Source: Dyella sedimenti
GTDB lineage: Bacteria > Pseudomonadota > Gammaproteobacteria > Xanthomonadales > Rhodanobacteraceae
Direction of reading: 5' to 3'
NCBI RefSeq assembly: GCF_022760995.1
Contig: NZ_JAKWJO010000007.1
Span: 182,805 to 246,804 of the forward strand
Length of the DNA stretch: 64,000 bases
Shown: piece after piece, positions 25,567-35,600 of the stretch
Layout of the letters: each line of letters starts with the position of its first letter
Position numbering within the stretch: position 1 is the stretch's first letter
The notes under the pieces: model-generated
Seen by the model: the letters and a program-made list of their open reading frames with translations, nothing else
What the model was told of the DNA's origin: nothing
The model's database searches: none
Position numbers and translations under genes: made by a program

Positions 25567-25773
25567 ATGTCATCCGAGCGGGAAAGGGATGTGCTGAACG
25601 AAGCGCTCAGGACGGCGCTCGACGAGAACCGGTTGCTGAAACAGGAAATCTGCCTGCTTCATGCCCAGCTTCGGCGCCATCCCAGCGGCGAGCTGCAGAT
25701 CCGGCAAGCCCGCCGCCAGTTGGCGTCATCGCCGCCCCATGACCCGTGGGAAGGTCCACTCCCCCCGCCTTGA
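25567..25773 (+). CDS. Small coiled-coil hypothetical protein (68 aa)
   Basis: A 68-residue protein with a heptad-like N-terminal helix (ERERDVLNEALRTALDENRLLKQEICLLHAQL) that should form a coiled coil, then a polar tail ending in prolines. AAGGAG lies 7 nt upstream of the ATG at 25567, a strong ribosome site. No homologous family comes to mind. It precedes the 25878 gene on the same strand by about 100 nt. Confidence 0.6.
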   Translation: MSSERERDVLNEALRTALDENRLLKQEICLLHAQLRRHPSGELQIRQARRQLASSPPHDPWEGPLPPP

Positions 25774-25877
25774 CCTGCGCGTACGCCAAGGCCTACGAGA
25801 TCCTTCCATCATGCCGATACCCACGGGAGCCCCGCGCATGGACAATGGGGAGTCCATTCTCGGGGGAGATAGGTGTC

Positions 25878-26333
25878 ATGCAACAGGAACCCGTGGCGAC
25901 GCGTTCGGTCGCCCAGTTGTTGATGGTCGCGCGCAGCCTGGTGGAGCTTACCGACCGCGCCGTGTCCGACAGCGAGCTGTCGCACGCCTCGGCGGACGTA
26001 TTGGTGTTCGCGGCGCGGCAAGCCGCCCGGCTGGTGGAGGACGTGGTCAGCGCGCGCGCGCATGATTCCGCCGGGGCGCATGCCCTGGTGGCCAGCCCCG
26101 GCAGCACCGACCTCGATCGCGCCTATACCGACCTGGAATGCCTGGCCGAAGCGGGCGGCATGATCCGTGCACACGGCATCGGCACGCAGTACCGCACGCA
26201 CCTGGCGTACCTCATGCGCTACGCCGCCGAATCGGCTTGCCACGCGCTGGAACGCGCCGAGCGCGCCATGGACATGGGTGGCGGGACCGCGGGCACCGTC
26301 CAAGCCGCCGCCGCGCTGCAACTGCCCCACTAA
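25878..26333 (+). CDS. Hypothetical helical protein (151 aa)
   Basis: A 151-residue Ala-rich, helical protein (MQQEPVATRSVAQLLMVARSLVELTD...). It has three or four amphipathic helices, including a central ADVLVFAARQAARLVEDVVSA. No signal peptide, no metal-binding motif and no recognised domain. GGAG lies about 11 nt upstream of the ATG with AGGTG nearer. It ends 86 nt before a hairpin repeat element. Confidence 0.6.
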   Translation: MQQEPVATRSVAQLLMVARSLVELTDRAVSDSELSHASADVLVFAARQAARLVEDVVSARAHDSAGAHALVASPGSTDLDRAYTDLECLAEAGGMIRAHGIGTQYRTHLAYLMRYAAESACHALERAERAMDMGGGTAGTVQAAAALQLPH

Positions 26334-26418
26334 GACCCTGCTCAAAGCCTCGATGCCCCCTCCCAGCTTCCCCCTGCTTGCAGGTGGAGGAGCCAGGACA
26401 TGCACGCTCTGGCCCCAT

Positions 26419-26434
26419 CCCCTGCTCGCAGGGG
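26419..26434. repeat. CCCCTGC/GCAGGGG hairpin repeat, copy B
   Basis: A perfect stem CCCCTGC-TC-GCAGGGG inside a longer repeat-rich interval (26334-26461) that opens GACCCTGCTCAAAGCCTC. The interval is related to the elements at 8771, 49562 and 60452. It lies between convergent stops and could terminate either side. Confidence 0.5.
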
Positions 26435-26461
26435 AGGGGTGCTTGGCCGAAAGGCCAGCGT

Positions 26462-27220
26462 TCAATCCGGATGGGACTTGGCATCGGGCGCGGCAACCTG
26501 TTGCAGCGGCCCGACCTGCACGTGCCCGATCCAACCGTCGAACACGTTGACGGCGGCGATGTCGACCACCTTGACCATGTCCTGCGCGGGCGGGCACTCC
26601 CCGGGGTTGACGACCGGCTTGGCCAGGTCGGTGAAGCCGGCCGGGCAATACCAGCCCCCCTTTTCGGCCACGCGGGTCAGCATGGCCATGCCATCGGCGT
26701 AGCGGCGCTCGGCGCGCACCGCCGCCGTGGCGTCGGCATAGGTCGGGCGCATGCCGGCCAGCAGGGCCTCGGCGGCCTTGCGGTCCTGCGCCGTCGAGGA
26801 TTGGCGGGCCGTATCGTAGGCCTGCCGGAAATTGGAATTCGGCCGCTCGGATGCCAGGGCCAGCCAGGCCAGGGCGAGCGGCCGGTTCACCGGCTGGTGG
26901 TCGCCGTTGAGCGCCATGACGCCCAGCACGTACTGGGCCGGCTTGCTCGCCCAGCTCGCGGCGGTGGTGAAGAATTTCTGCGCATTGGCGATGTGTCCCT
27001 TGCCGTATTCCTGGGAGGCCAGGCAGTAGTAGTAGTCGCCTGGCAGGAAACGTTCCTCCCCGATCGCGCAGTTGGTGCTGGCGAGGTCCTCGTTGCTGGG
27101 CACCGCGCCGTCCTTCGGCGTCGCCGCGGTCTGTGCCATGCCTGCCATTGGCAGTACCGCCAGGGCCAGCGCGATCGCGCTCCCCAGCCACCATCCCTGC
27201 ATCCTGTCTTGCCCGTTCAT
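26462..27220 (-). CDS. Exported Sel1/TPR-like repeat protein
   Basis: A 252-residue protein with a signal peptide (GSAIALALAVLPMAGMAQT, cleavage after AQ). The mature part has helical repeats of Sel1 type, for example KGHIANAQKFFTTAASW and YVLGVMALNGDHQPVNRPLALAWLALA. The C-terminal domain includes CPAGFTDLAKPV and a hydrophobic VFDGWIGHVQVG. Sel1-like proteins act as adaptors in the periplasm; no partner can be named. The gene stands alone. Confidence 0.75.
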   Translation of the reverse strand: MNGQDRMQGWWLGSAIALALAVLPMAGMAQTAATPKDGAVPSNEDLASTNCAIGEERFLPGDYYYCLASQEYGKGHIANAQKFFTTAASWASKPAQYVLGVMALNGDHQPVNRPLALAWLALASERPNSNFRQAYDTARQSSTAQDRKAAEALLAGMRPTYADATAAVRAERRYADGMAMLTRVAEKGGWYCPAGFTDLAKPVVNPGECPPAQDMVKVVDIAAVNVFDGWIGHVQVGPLQQVAAPDAKSHPD

Positions 27221-27620
27221 TACCGACTCCCATGGTTCGCACAGGGCGAATCAGACGCCCTTGATCGTAACGGCGAGCGGGGACCTGGGGATGACAGGAT
27301 CGGGAAACGACAGGCCCCGAGCCCTTGGCAGCGAGGCGTGAAGAACGAAGGCCGAACCCTCGGAGGGCCAAGTCGGGTGGTTCATCCGTCCCTGAATGGA
27401 AAGCCACCCTGCGGCCAGCCACGTTCCCTTGCGGCTGCTGGCGGGCCTCTTGCGGTGCCCGCCTGTCCCCCCTCAGAGACATGGAGTCAAGCGATGTGCC
27501 GCGTTGCGTGGCGCGCCAGTCCACTGGGGATCTGCAGGAAAAGGCTAACCACGCAACGGGCCGATGAAGTGTGGAAGGACGACAGCGGCATATCCATGAG
27601 ACTGGTCTGAAAATGCAGCC
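27221..27620. other. 400-nt intergenic region, nothing recognised
   Basis: This stretch between the Sel1-like gene start and the permease stop contains open frames on both strands, but none has a ribosome site plus plausible protein composition. No strong hairpin or repeat was found. Confidence 0.4.
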
Positions 27621-29210
27621 TCACCCATCCTCCCGCTGCCGTCTGCCACCCAGCGACAGCAGCGCCAGCACGATGGCGAGCACCGCATAGGCACCGGCAA
27701 ACTGCCATGCGAGCGGACGGATCGCCGCATCCAGCCGCCATGGCAGGTAGATGCCGCCCGAAAGCTCCACCGAATGGATGATGCCGAACAGGCTTAACCC
27801 GCCGCCCAGCAGCAGAATCCATGCCGCCCGCAGCGGGCGTCCGTCGATCAGCGCCACCAGGAAGCTCGCCCACACCATCGAGGTGATGATGAAACCGTTG
27901 CCCAGCACCGCGATCACCGCCAGCTCGGCATTCCCTCGCGCGTGATCGGCCAGCAGGGCCGCGACCCGCTCCGGCGGCACATAAGTGGGATCGGTCAGCT
28001 TGATGGTCACCATGCGCGCGATGGCGGGAAAGAAGCTGAACACCACGGCGGGGGCGTAGCGCAGCGGCGTCGCCTCGAAAGCCTGTACGGTGATGCCGAT
28101 GGCGACGAACACCAGGATCGGCGCCAGCACCGACAGCGGCACCAGCTCGACCAGGTTGGACAGGTAGCCGAGCACACCGCCCAGGCCGATCACCACGCCG
28201 GTGAGCAAGGTATAGCCGCTGCGCGCGCCCATTGCCTTGTATGCGGGCTGGCCGATGTAGGGCGTGGTCTGCGCCACGCCGCCGCAGAAGCCGGCCACCA
28301 GCGTGGCCAGCGCCTCTACCAGCAGGATGTCGCGCGTGCGGTAGTCGTCACCGGCGGCCCGTGCGCTTTCCGTTACGTTGACGCCTCCCACCACCATCAG
28401 CAGGCCGAACGGCAGGATCAGCGGCAGGTAAGGCACGGCGGCGGCGAGCCCGTCGATCCATTGCAGGGTGGGCAGCGGCCACGCGATGCGCCACTGCCAG
28501 GCGGCGGGCGGCCGATAGCCATGGCCCAGCCAGCCGAGCGGACCGAGCACGTAGTAGAGCAGCGCCGCCACCACGAAGGCTACCAGCACGCCGGGCAAGC
28601 CCCACGGCATGCGCGCGCGCGCCACCAGCGCGTACAGCACCACGCCCAGGCCGGTGAAGCCCACCACCGGTACCTTGAGGATTTCCACCAGCGGCAGGAA
28701 ACCCATCAGCACCAGCGCGATGCCCGCGATGGAACCCAGCAGTCCGGCGCGCGGCACATGCCGCTGGACCATGCCGCCGAAGAACGACAGCACGAACTTG
28801 AGCACGCCCATGATGACGAGCGAGGCCATGCCCAGCTGCCAGGTGGCGATGCCCGCGGCATGCGGGTCGAGCCCCGATTGCCGGAACTGCAGGAACGCCG
28901 GCCCCAGCACCAGCAGGGCCAGGCCGATGCTGGTGGGCGCATCCAGCCCCAGCGGCATCGCCGTGACGTCCTGGCGCTCCTGCCGTCGCGCCAGCCGCCG
29001 CGCCATCGCGGTATAGGCGAGATTGCCCAGCAGCACGCCGAGGGCGGTGCCGGGAAACATGTGCAGGAACACGATGTCGGCGGGAAAGCCGAAGATGCCG
29101 ATCAGGGCGGCGGCCAGGAACGCCATGATCGACAGGTTGTCGACCACCAGCCCAAGGAAGCCATTGAGGTCGCCGGGGGAAAACCAGCGTGTCTGCGGGT
29201 TGGTGCTCAT
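27621..29210 (-). CDS. NCS2-type putative permease
   Basis: A 529-residue membrane protein with about 13-14 hydrophobic segments. The motif GVAQTTPYIGQPAYKAMGARSGYTLLTG is characteristic of the NCS2 nucleobase transporter superfamily and its SulP-like relatives. Others are DVTAMPLGLDAPTSIGL and FGLLMVVGGVNVTES. Classical members import xanthine, uracil or guanine with H+; this branch has uncharacterised substrates. The ATG at 29210 lies 2 nt after the stop of the upstream lipoprotein gene, so they form an operon. Confidence 0.83.
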   Translation of the reverse strand: MSTNPQTRWFSPGDLNGFLGLVVDNLSIMAFLAAALIGIFGFPADIVFLHMFPGTALGVLLGNLAYTAMARRLARRQERQDVTAMPLGLDAPTSIGLALLVLGPAFLQFRQSGLDPHAAGIATWQLGMASLVIMGVLKFVLSFFGGMVQRHVPRAGLLGSIAGIALVLMGFLPLVEILKVPVVGFTGLGVVLYALVARARMPWGLPGVLVAFVVAALLYYVLGPLGWLGHGYRPPAAWQWRIAWPLPTLQWIDGLAAAVPYLPLILPFGLLMVVGGVNVTESARAAGDDYRTRDILLVEALATLVAGFCGGVAQTTPYIGQPAYKAMGARSGYTLLTGVVIGLGGVLGYLSNLVELVPLSVLAPILVFVAIGITVQAFEATPLRYAPAVVFSFFPAIARMVTIKLTDPTYVPPERVAALLADHARGNAELAVIAVLGNGFIITSMVWASFLVALIDGRPLRAAWILLLGGGLSLFGIIHSVELSGGIYLPWRLDAAIRPLAWQFAGAYAVLAIVLALLSLGGRRQREDG

Positions 29211-29212
29211 CG

Positions 29213-29662
29213 TCAGAACGATACCTCGGCCGGCTGCGTCACGCGCAGCACCGACTGGTCGCCGCTACGTTGCTTCCAGGCGGCGCGGATCGCCTCCACC
29301 TTGGCGCGGTTGGCCGGCGTATCCGGGTAGTCGATCACCAGCAGCTTGGAGCGCAACCGTTCCGGTGCCGGCTGTCCCTTGCCCTGCCACTGGCCGTACA
29401 CGTCGAGCACGCTCAATCCGTCGGGAAAGCGCGGCGTCACCTCGGCGTCGAGGAAGGCACGCCAGCCCTGCTCGCTTACGCCTGTTGACGCCGCGTCCGC
29501 CAGCCCGAGTCCGAAATAGAGCTTCGTTTCCACCCAGCCCTGCGCCTGCGCGGGATGGGCCACATCGCCCTGCAAGGTGGATGGCGCCACCGGCGTGCCG
29601 GCAGCGCAGCCGCAAAGCAGGACGATCCACAACAACGCCGAAGCGCCACGCATATAACCCAT
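29213..29662 (-). CDS. DUF3574 lipoprotein
   Basis: A 149-residue lipoprotein. The leader MGYMRGASALLWIVLLCGC ends in a lipobox with Cys19. The mature region ETKLYFGLGLADAASTGVSEQGWRAFLDAEVTPRFPDGLSVLDVYGQW matches DUF3574, a family often described as halide/lactate-associated without known activity. AAGGA lies 7 nt upstream of the ATG at 29662. It is the first gene of an operon with the NCS2-type permease. A palindrome overlaps its likely promoter at 29681-29700. Confidence 0.82.
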   Translation of the reverse strand: MGYMRGASALLWIVLLCGCAAGTPVAPSTLQGDVAHPAQAQGWVETKLYFGLGLADAASTGVSEQGWRAFLDAEVTPRFPDGLSVLDVYGQWQGKGQPAPERLRSKLLVIDYPDTPANRAKVEAIRAAWKQRSGDQSVLRVTQPAEVSF

Positions 29663-29999
29663 CGCTATTTCCTTATGTTCGTTTGGACGTCCAGACGGAT
29701 AAAACGCAAATTCATGTCGCAAAGTATTGACAACAGAACTTGCGCAATGCAACAAATAACTTCCGCTCGCATCGCGAGACGGGCCCACTGCCAAGCACCT
29801 TCGGGGGAATCAGGCTTGCCTGATATGAACGCCAGCACGTCCATCGACGCGTACCCGCCGCATGGCCCCGCCATGCGTCGATGTTGCATGGCCTGAGTGC
29901 CGGCGCGGCCACCGGCCGCCCTCCCCCTTTCACCTCCATCCGCCAGCGCCCCGTCCCCGGGGCGCGATGGATCGTTGTACCCCAAGGAATGTTCCCTCC
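29663..29999. other. Divergent promoter region between lipoprotein/permease operon and TonB receptor
   Basis: This interval of about 337 nt is AT-richer than its surroundings (especially 29690-29770) and must hold promoters for both directions. It includes the TGGACGTCCA palindrome and, on the plus strand, TTGACA at 29727-29732 without a clear -10 partner. No gene was seen. Confidence 0.5.
29681..29700. promoter_or_regulatory. TGGACGTCCA palindrome with adjoining AGACGGAT, possible operator
   Basis: GTTTGGACGTCCAGAC is a near-perfect 16-bp palindrome around TGGACGTCCA, and AGACGGAT directly follows the GGACGTCC core. The two adjacent 8-mers each match 6 of 8 positions of the MetJ box AGACGTCT. 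It lies 19-38 nt upstream of the lipoprotein start, where a repressor would block transcription. The assignment to a methionine regulator is speculative. Confidence 0.4.
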
Positions 30000-32453
30000 A
30001 TGCCGATGATTCACGCCACCGCGCCGCGCCGCCTGCTTCCCTTCCTGATCGCCGCCACGCTTGCGTCCGCCGCGCACGCGCAGTCCCTGCCCGACGACAC
30101 CCAGGCCAGGACACTCGACCAGGTGGTGGTCACCGGCGTGCGCGCCAGCCATCGCACCGCGCTGGCATCGCCGGTGCCTGTGGACGTGCTGACCCAGGAC
30201 GACCTGCGCGCGGCCGGCGCGGTGAACGGCGAGCTGGGCCAGGCGCTGGCCACCCTGCTGCCCTCGTTCAATTTCCCGCGCCAGTCCAACTCCGGCGGTT
30301 CCGACCACGTGCGCGCCGCGCAGTTGCGCGGTCTATCGCCCGACCAGGTGCTGGTGCTGGTCAACGGCAAGCGTTTCCATACCTCGGCCCTGGTCAATAC
30401 CGACACCAAGATCGGCCGCGGTACCACGCCGGTGGATTTCAACGCCATTCCCATCAGCGCGATAAAGCGGGTGGAAGTGCTGCGGGATGGCGCTGGCGCG
30501 CAGTACGGCTCCGACGCCATCGCCGGCGTGGTCAACATCATCCTGGACGATGCGCCCGAGGGCGGCGAGGTGACTGCCACCGGCGGCGCCTACCACACGC
30601 ACTTCCGTCCCGCCGGCCGCGACATCACCGATGGCGACAGTGGCTACGCCGCGGCCAAGTGGGGCACGCGGCTGGCCGGCAATGGCTTCTTCCGCTTCGG
30701 CATCGAGGCCAACAACCATGGATCGACCAATCGCGCCGGCATCGACACCGTGCCGGACTGGCTGGCCGATCCGACGCCGGCCAACCTGGCCCTGAGTGGC
30801 CACCGCAACTATGTGGCGGGCGATCCCTCCGCCGAGAGCTACAACGGCTGGCTCAACAGCGAGATGCCGCTGGACGCCAACGCCACGCTGTACTGGTTCG
30901 GCACCTACACCCAGCGCCACAGCATCGGCGACAACTACTTCCGCTATCCCGACAGCAGCGCCAACGTGCCGTCGATCTACCCGGACGGCTACCTGCCGCA
31001 GTCGATCGGCAGCGACCGCGACGTGCAGACCGCCGCCGGCGTGCGCGGCCTGTTCGGCGACTGGCGCTACGACGGCAGCCTCAACTGGGGCAGCAACGCG
31101 TTCGACTACGACCTGCGCGATTCGCTCAACGCCTCGCTGGGGCCGGACAGCCCCACCTCGTTCCATATCGGCAGCTACCGCTTCAACCAGGGCAGCGCCA
31201 ACGCGGATTTCAGCCGCGACTTCAGCGTGGGCGCGCGCACGCTCACCCTGGCGCTGGGCGCCGAATACCGCCACGAGACCTTCCGCACGCTGCCGGGCGA
31301 TCCCGCCTCGTACATCGCAGGCCCCTACGTCGATGCGCCGGTGGGCGCGCAGGCCGGCGGCGGCCTGCAGCCGCAGGACGCCGCCGACCTCTCGCGCCAG
31401 GTGAAGGCCGCCTACGCGGAACTATCCAGCGACGTCACCGACCAGTTGTTCCTTGACGCCGCCGCCCGCTACGAGCACTACAGCGACTTCGGCGGCGACT
31501 GGAGCGGTAAGCTGAGCGGCCGCTGGGAATTCACGCCCGGCTTCGCCCTGCGCGCGGCCTATTCCAACAACTTCCGCGCGCCCTCGCTAAGCCAGATCGG
31601 CTACGAGGCCACCACCACCGGCTATGGCGCGGACGGCAAGCTGGTCACCGGCCGCATCCTCTCGGTGAACAACCCGATCGCGCGCGGCCTGGGCGCCGAG
31701 CCATTGCGCCCGGAGAAATCCCGCAATGCCAGCCTGGGCTTCACCGGCCAGGTGGGCGAGCACATCGACTTCAGCCTCGATGCCTACCAGATCACCATCG
31801 ACCATCGCGTCACCCTGTCCGAGACCATCGACAGCCCGGGCCTGGAGGACTACATCCTGCAGCGCTTCGGCGTGCCCGGCGTGCAGAGCGTGGCGTTCTT
31901 CACCAATGCGGTGGATACCCGCACGCGCGGCGCCGAACTGGTGGGCAACTACCGCACGCCGCTGGCCGGCGGCGGCCTGGTGCTGACCCTGGCCTACAGC
32001 CACAACCACACCGACATCCTGCACGTGCTGCCCACGCCGGCCGCGCTGGCGGCCACCGGCGCCGGCAACGTGCTGTTCGGCGACGAGGAACGCAACACGC
32101 TCACCGACGCTGCCCCGCGCCAGCGCGGCTCGTTCACCGCCACCTGGAGCAGCAGCCACTGGAACCTGCTGGGCCGACTCACCCGGCAAGGCTCCGTGGT
32201 GCGCGTATTCGACTTCGGCGGCGGCGACGAACCCACCCAGGCCTACGCGGCGCGCTGGCAGCTCGACGCCGAGGTGGAATACAAGGCGACGCCACGGCTG
32301 AGTTTCGCCGTGGGCGGCTACAACCTTACCGACCAGTATCCCACCCGCTCCAACAGCGAGATCAGCTATGCGGGCAACTTTCCCTATGACGTGATCTCGC
32401 CGATCGGCTTGAACGGCGCGTACTGGTATGGGCGGGTGCGCTACACGTTCTAG
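30000..32453 (+). CDS. TonB-dependent outer-membrane receptor
   Basis: An 817-residue TonB-dependent receptor. The signal peptide MPMIHATAPRRLLPFLIAATLASAAHAQ is followed by a TonB-box-like LDQVVVTGVRASH. The plug domain includes AQLRGLSPDQVLVLVNGKRFH and VEVLRDGAGAQYGSDAIAGVVNIIL. A 22-stranded barrel ends in an aromatic residue (YGRVRYTF), as required for BAM insertion. No Fur-box or FecR-type partner is adjacent, so the ligand (siderophore, vitamin, peptide or sugar) cannot be named. AAGGAA lies 12 nt upstream; the ATG at 30006 is an alternative start. Divergent from the permease operon. Confidence 0.92.
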   Translation: MPMIHATAPRRLLPFLIAATLASAAHAQSLPDDTQARTLDQVVVTGVRASHRTALASPVPVDVLTQDDLRAAGAVNGELGQALATLLPSFNFPRQSNSGGSDHVRAAQLRGLSPDQVLVLVNGKRFHTSALVNTDTKIGRGTTPVDFNAIPISAIKRVEVLRDGAGAQYGSDAIAGVVNIILDDAPEGGEVTATGGAYHTHFRPAGRDITDGDSGYAAAKWGTRLAGNGFFRFGIEANNHGSTNRAGIDTVPDWLADPTPANLALSGHRNYVAGDPSAESYNGWLNSEMPLDANATLYWFGTYTQRHSIGDNYFRYPDSSANVPSIYPDGYLPQSIGSDRDVQTAAGVRGLFGDWRYDGSLNWGSNAFDYDLRDSLNASLGPDSPTSFHIGSYRFNQGSANADFSRDFSVGARTLTLALGAEYRHETFRTLPGDPASYIAGPYVDAPVGAQAGGGLQPQDAADLSRQVKAAYAELSSDVTDQLFLDAAARYEHYSDFGGDWSGKLSGRWEFTPGFALRAAYSNNFRAPSLSQIGYEATTTGYGADGKLVTGRILSVNNPIARGLGAEPLRPEKSRNASLGFTGQVGEHIDFSLDAYQITIDHRVTLSETIDSPGLEDYILQRFGVPGVQSVAFFTNAVDTRTRGAELVGNYRTPLAGGGLVLTLAYSHNHTDILHVLPTPAALAATGAGNVLFGDEERNTLTDAAPRQRGSFTATWSSSHWNLLGRLTRQGSVVRVFDFGGGDEPTQAYAARWQLDAEVEYKATPRLSFAVGGYNLTDQYPTRSNSEISYAGNFPYDVISPIGLNGAYWYGRVRYTF

Positions 32454-32620
32454 GGAGCGGTGAAGCGTGGCGCTTCCGCCGAAGGCCAGGCGGCATCCCG
32501 CGCGAACACACGCAAACCCATCGTCTCACTTCCTGCGACCACACCACGGCAAGGTACGCGACATCCTCCCACCCTCTCGGCGAGAATGCCCGCCATGAGC
32601 GAACCCGCCCCGTCCCAGCC

Positions 32621-35600
32621 GTGAGCCATACCCTGGACCTTCCCCTGGAGGCCCCGATCACGCCGGGCCTGATGGTCGTCCATGGCAATCGCATGGAAGA
32701 CCTGCGCGATCTGCTGGCCGCATGGCTGGCGCGCGCGCCGCTGCGCCCGCTGGAGGACGAGCTGATGCTGGTGCAGAGCAACGGCATCGCGCAGTGGCTG
32801 AAGTGGGCGCTGGCGCGGCCAGTGGAGGCGGGCGGCCTGGGCATCAGCGCGGCGGTGGACGTGCAGTTGCCGGGACGCTTCCTGTGGTCCGCCTATCGCA
32901 GCGTCCTGGGCCGCGAGGCGGTGCCCACCACCTCGCCTTTCGACAAGTCGCGGCTGGCCTGGCGCCTGCTGCGCCTGCTGCCCGCGCATCTGCACGAGGC
33001 GGATTTCGCGCCGCTGCGCGACTTCCTCCACGACGATCCCGACGAGCGCAAGCGTTTCCAGCTGGCCGAGCGCGTGGCCGACCTGTTCGACCAGTACCAG
33101 GTCTATCGCGCCGACTGGCTGGCCGACTGGGAACAGGGCCATTACCGGCTGCGCGACGACTTGCGCGGCCAGCACGCCCCCTTGGCCGCCGACCAGCGTT
33201 GGCAGGCGCGGCTATGGCAGCTGCTGCTCGACGACGTGGGCGAGCAACGCCACAACCACCGTGCCGCCGTGCACCAGGCGTTCCTGCAACGCATCGGCCA
33301 GCTGCAGGCGCGCCCCGCCGCGCTGCCGCGGCGCATCGTGGTGTTCGGTATCTCCTCGCTGCCGCAGCAGACGCTGGAGGCGCTTACCGCGCTCTCGCGC
33401 TTCAGCCAGGTGCTGCTGCTGGTGGCCAACCCGTGCCGGCACTACTGGGCCGACATCATCGAGGACCGCGAGCTGCTCAAGGCCAGCCAGCGCCGCCAGG
33501 CGGGCAAGCCTGGCCTGCCCGCCGAACCGCGCTACGAGGACCTGCACCTGCACGCCAATCCGCTGCTCGCGGCGTGGGGCCGGCAGGGCCGCGACTATAT
33601 CCGCCTGCTCGACGCCTTCGACCAGCCGGAGGGCTACCGCCAGCAGTTGGCCGCCATCCACCGCAGCATCGACGTGTTCAACGACGCCGGGCGCGACACG
33701 CTGCTGCAGCAGGTGCAGCAGGCCATCCTCGACCTGGAACCGCTGCCACCCACGCCCGCGCAGCGCAGGCCCTGGCGCGCCGACGATCCGTCCGTGCGCT
33801 TCCACGTGGCGCACGGCCCGCAGCGCGAGGTGGAAGTGCTGCACGACCAGTTGCTCGCCCTGTTTGAGCGCGCCGCGCGCGAAGGCCGGCCATTGTCCCC
33901 GCGCGACGTGATCGTGATGGTGCCGGACATCCAGACCTATGCCCCGCATGTGCAGGCCGTGTTCGGGCGCATCCCGCCGGACGATCCACGCCACCTGCCC
34001 TACGCCCTGGCCGACCAGCCCAGCCGCGGCGCGGCGCCCCTGATGGTGGCGCTGGAGCATCTGTTGTCTCTGCCCGAATCCCGCTTCGCGGTCAGCGACC
34101 TGCTGGACCTGCTCGACGTGCCCGCGCTGCGCACCCGCTTCCGTATCGAGGAAGGCGGCCTGCCGACGCTGCGGCGCTGGATCGAGGGCGCCGGCATCCG
34201 CTGGGGCCTGGACGCCGCGCAGAAGCAGAGCCTGGATCTGCCCGCCCTGGAACAGAACAGCTGGCGCTTCGGCCTGCGCCGCATGCTGCTCGGCTATGCC
34301 GTGGGCGAAGGCGCCACCTGGCAAGGGATCGTGCCCTACGACGAAGTGGGAGGGCTCGACGCCGAACGCGTGGGCCCGCTGGTCGATCTGCTCGACCGTC
34401 TCGAACACTACTGGCATGCACTGCGCGAGCCGGCCACGCCCACCGCGTGGCGCGAGCGGCTGCATAGCCTGCTGCTGGATTTCTTCGATGCCGGCGATCC
34501 TATCGACGGCGACCGCCTGGCCCGCCTGGGCGATGCGCTCGACGCCTGGGAGGAAGCCTGCGCCGAGGCGCAATGCGCGCTGCCGTTGCCGCTGGGCATC
34601 GTGCGCGAGCACTGGCTGCGAGCCATCGACGAAAGCCGCCTGTCGCAGCGATTCATGGGCGGCGCGGTGAGCTTCTGCACGCTGATGCCGATGCGCGCCA
34701 TTCCCTTCCGCGTGGTCTGCCTGCTGGGCATGAACGACGGCGACTACCCGCGCCGCCAGGCGCCCGCCGACTTCGACCTGATGGCGCAGCCCGGACAGGC
34801 CCGGCCCGGCGACCGCTCGCGGCGCGAGGATGACCGCTACCTATTCCTGGAAGCGCTGGTATCCGCGCGCGACACGCTCTACCTCAGCTGGGTGGGCCGC
34901 AACGCGCGCGACAACGCCCCACTGCCGCCATCCGTGCTGGTCGGCCAGCTGCGCGACTACCTCGCCGCCGGCTGGCACCGCGAAGGCGACGATGCCGGCG
35001 ACCCCGCCAACGGCAAGACGCTGCTCGCGGCGATGACCACCGAGCATCCGCTGCAGCCCTTCAGCCGCCGCTACTTCGATGCCGGCGACGCGCGGCTGTT
35101 CACCTATGCGCGCGAATGGCGCCAGGCCCTGCGTGGACACGAAACGCCAACCGCTGGTCCGCTACCGCCCTGGCAACCGGACGCGCCCCTGGGCATCGCG
35201 CCATTGCAGGCGTTCCTGGCGCGGCCCGTGCGCTATTTCTACAACCAGCGGCTGAAAGTGCATTTCGGCGAGCTGGACGAGGAAGCCGCCAACGACGAAC
35301 CCTTCGGACTCGACGCGCTGGAGAACCACCTCGCCACCGCTGCCGTGGTACGCGCGGCCATCCTGGCCCAGGATGCCGGCGCGGTAGAGGCCGCCACGCA
35401 ACAGCTCGCCCGGCAAGGCGCGCTGCCGCCCGGTGGATTCGGCGCGCTGCAGCGGGAAGCGCTGGCGCGCGATGGCCGCGAGCTGGCCTCGGCCTGGCTG
35501 GCCGCGTGCCGGCGCTGGCCGCTGCGCGAGGAGAAGATCGAGCTGCGCGGCGAAGCGCATGGCCTTGTCGTCGAGGACTGGCTGACCGACCTGCGCCAGG

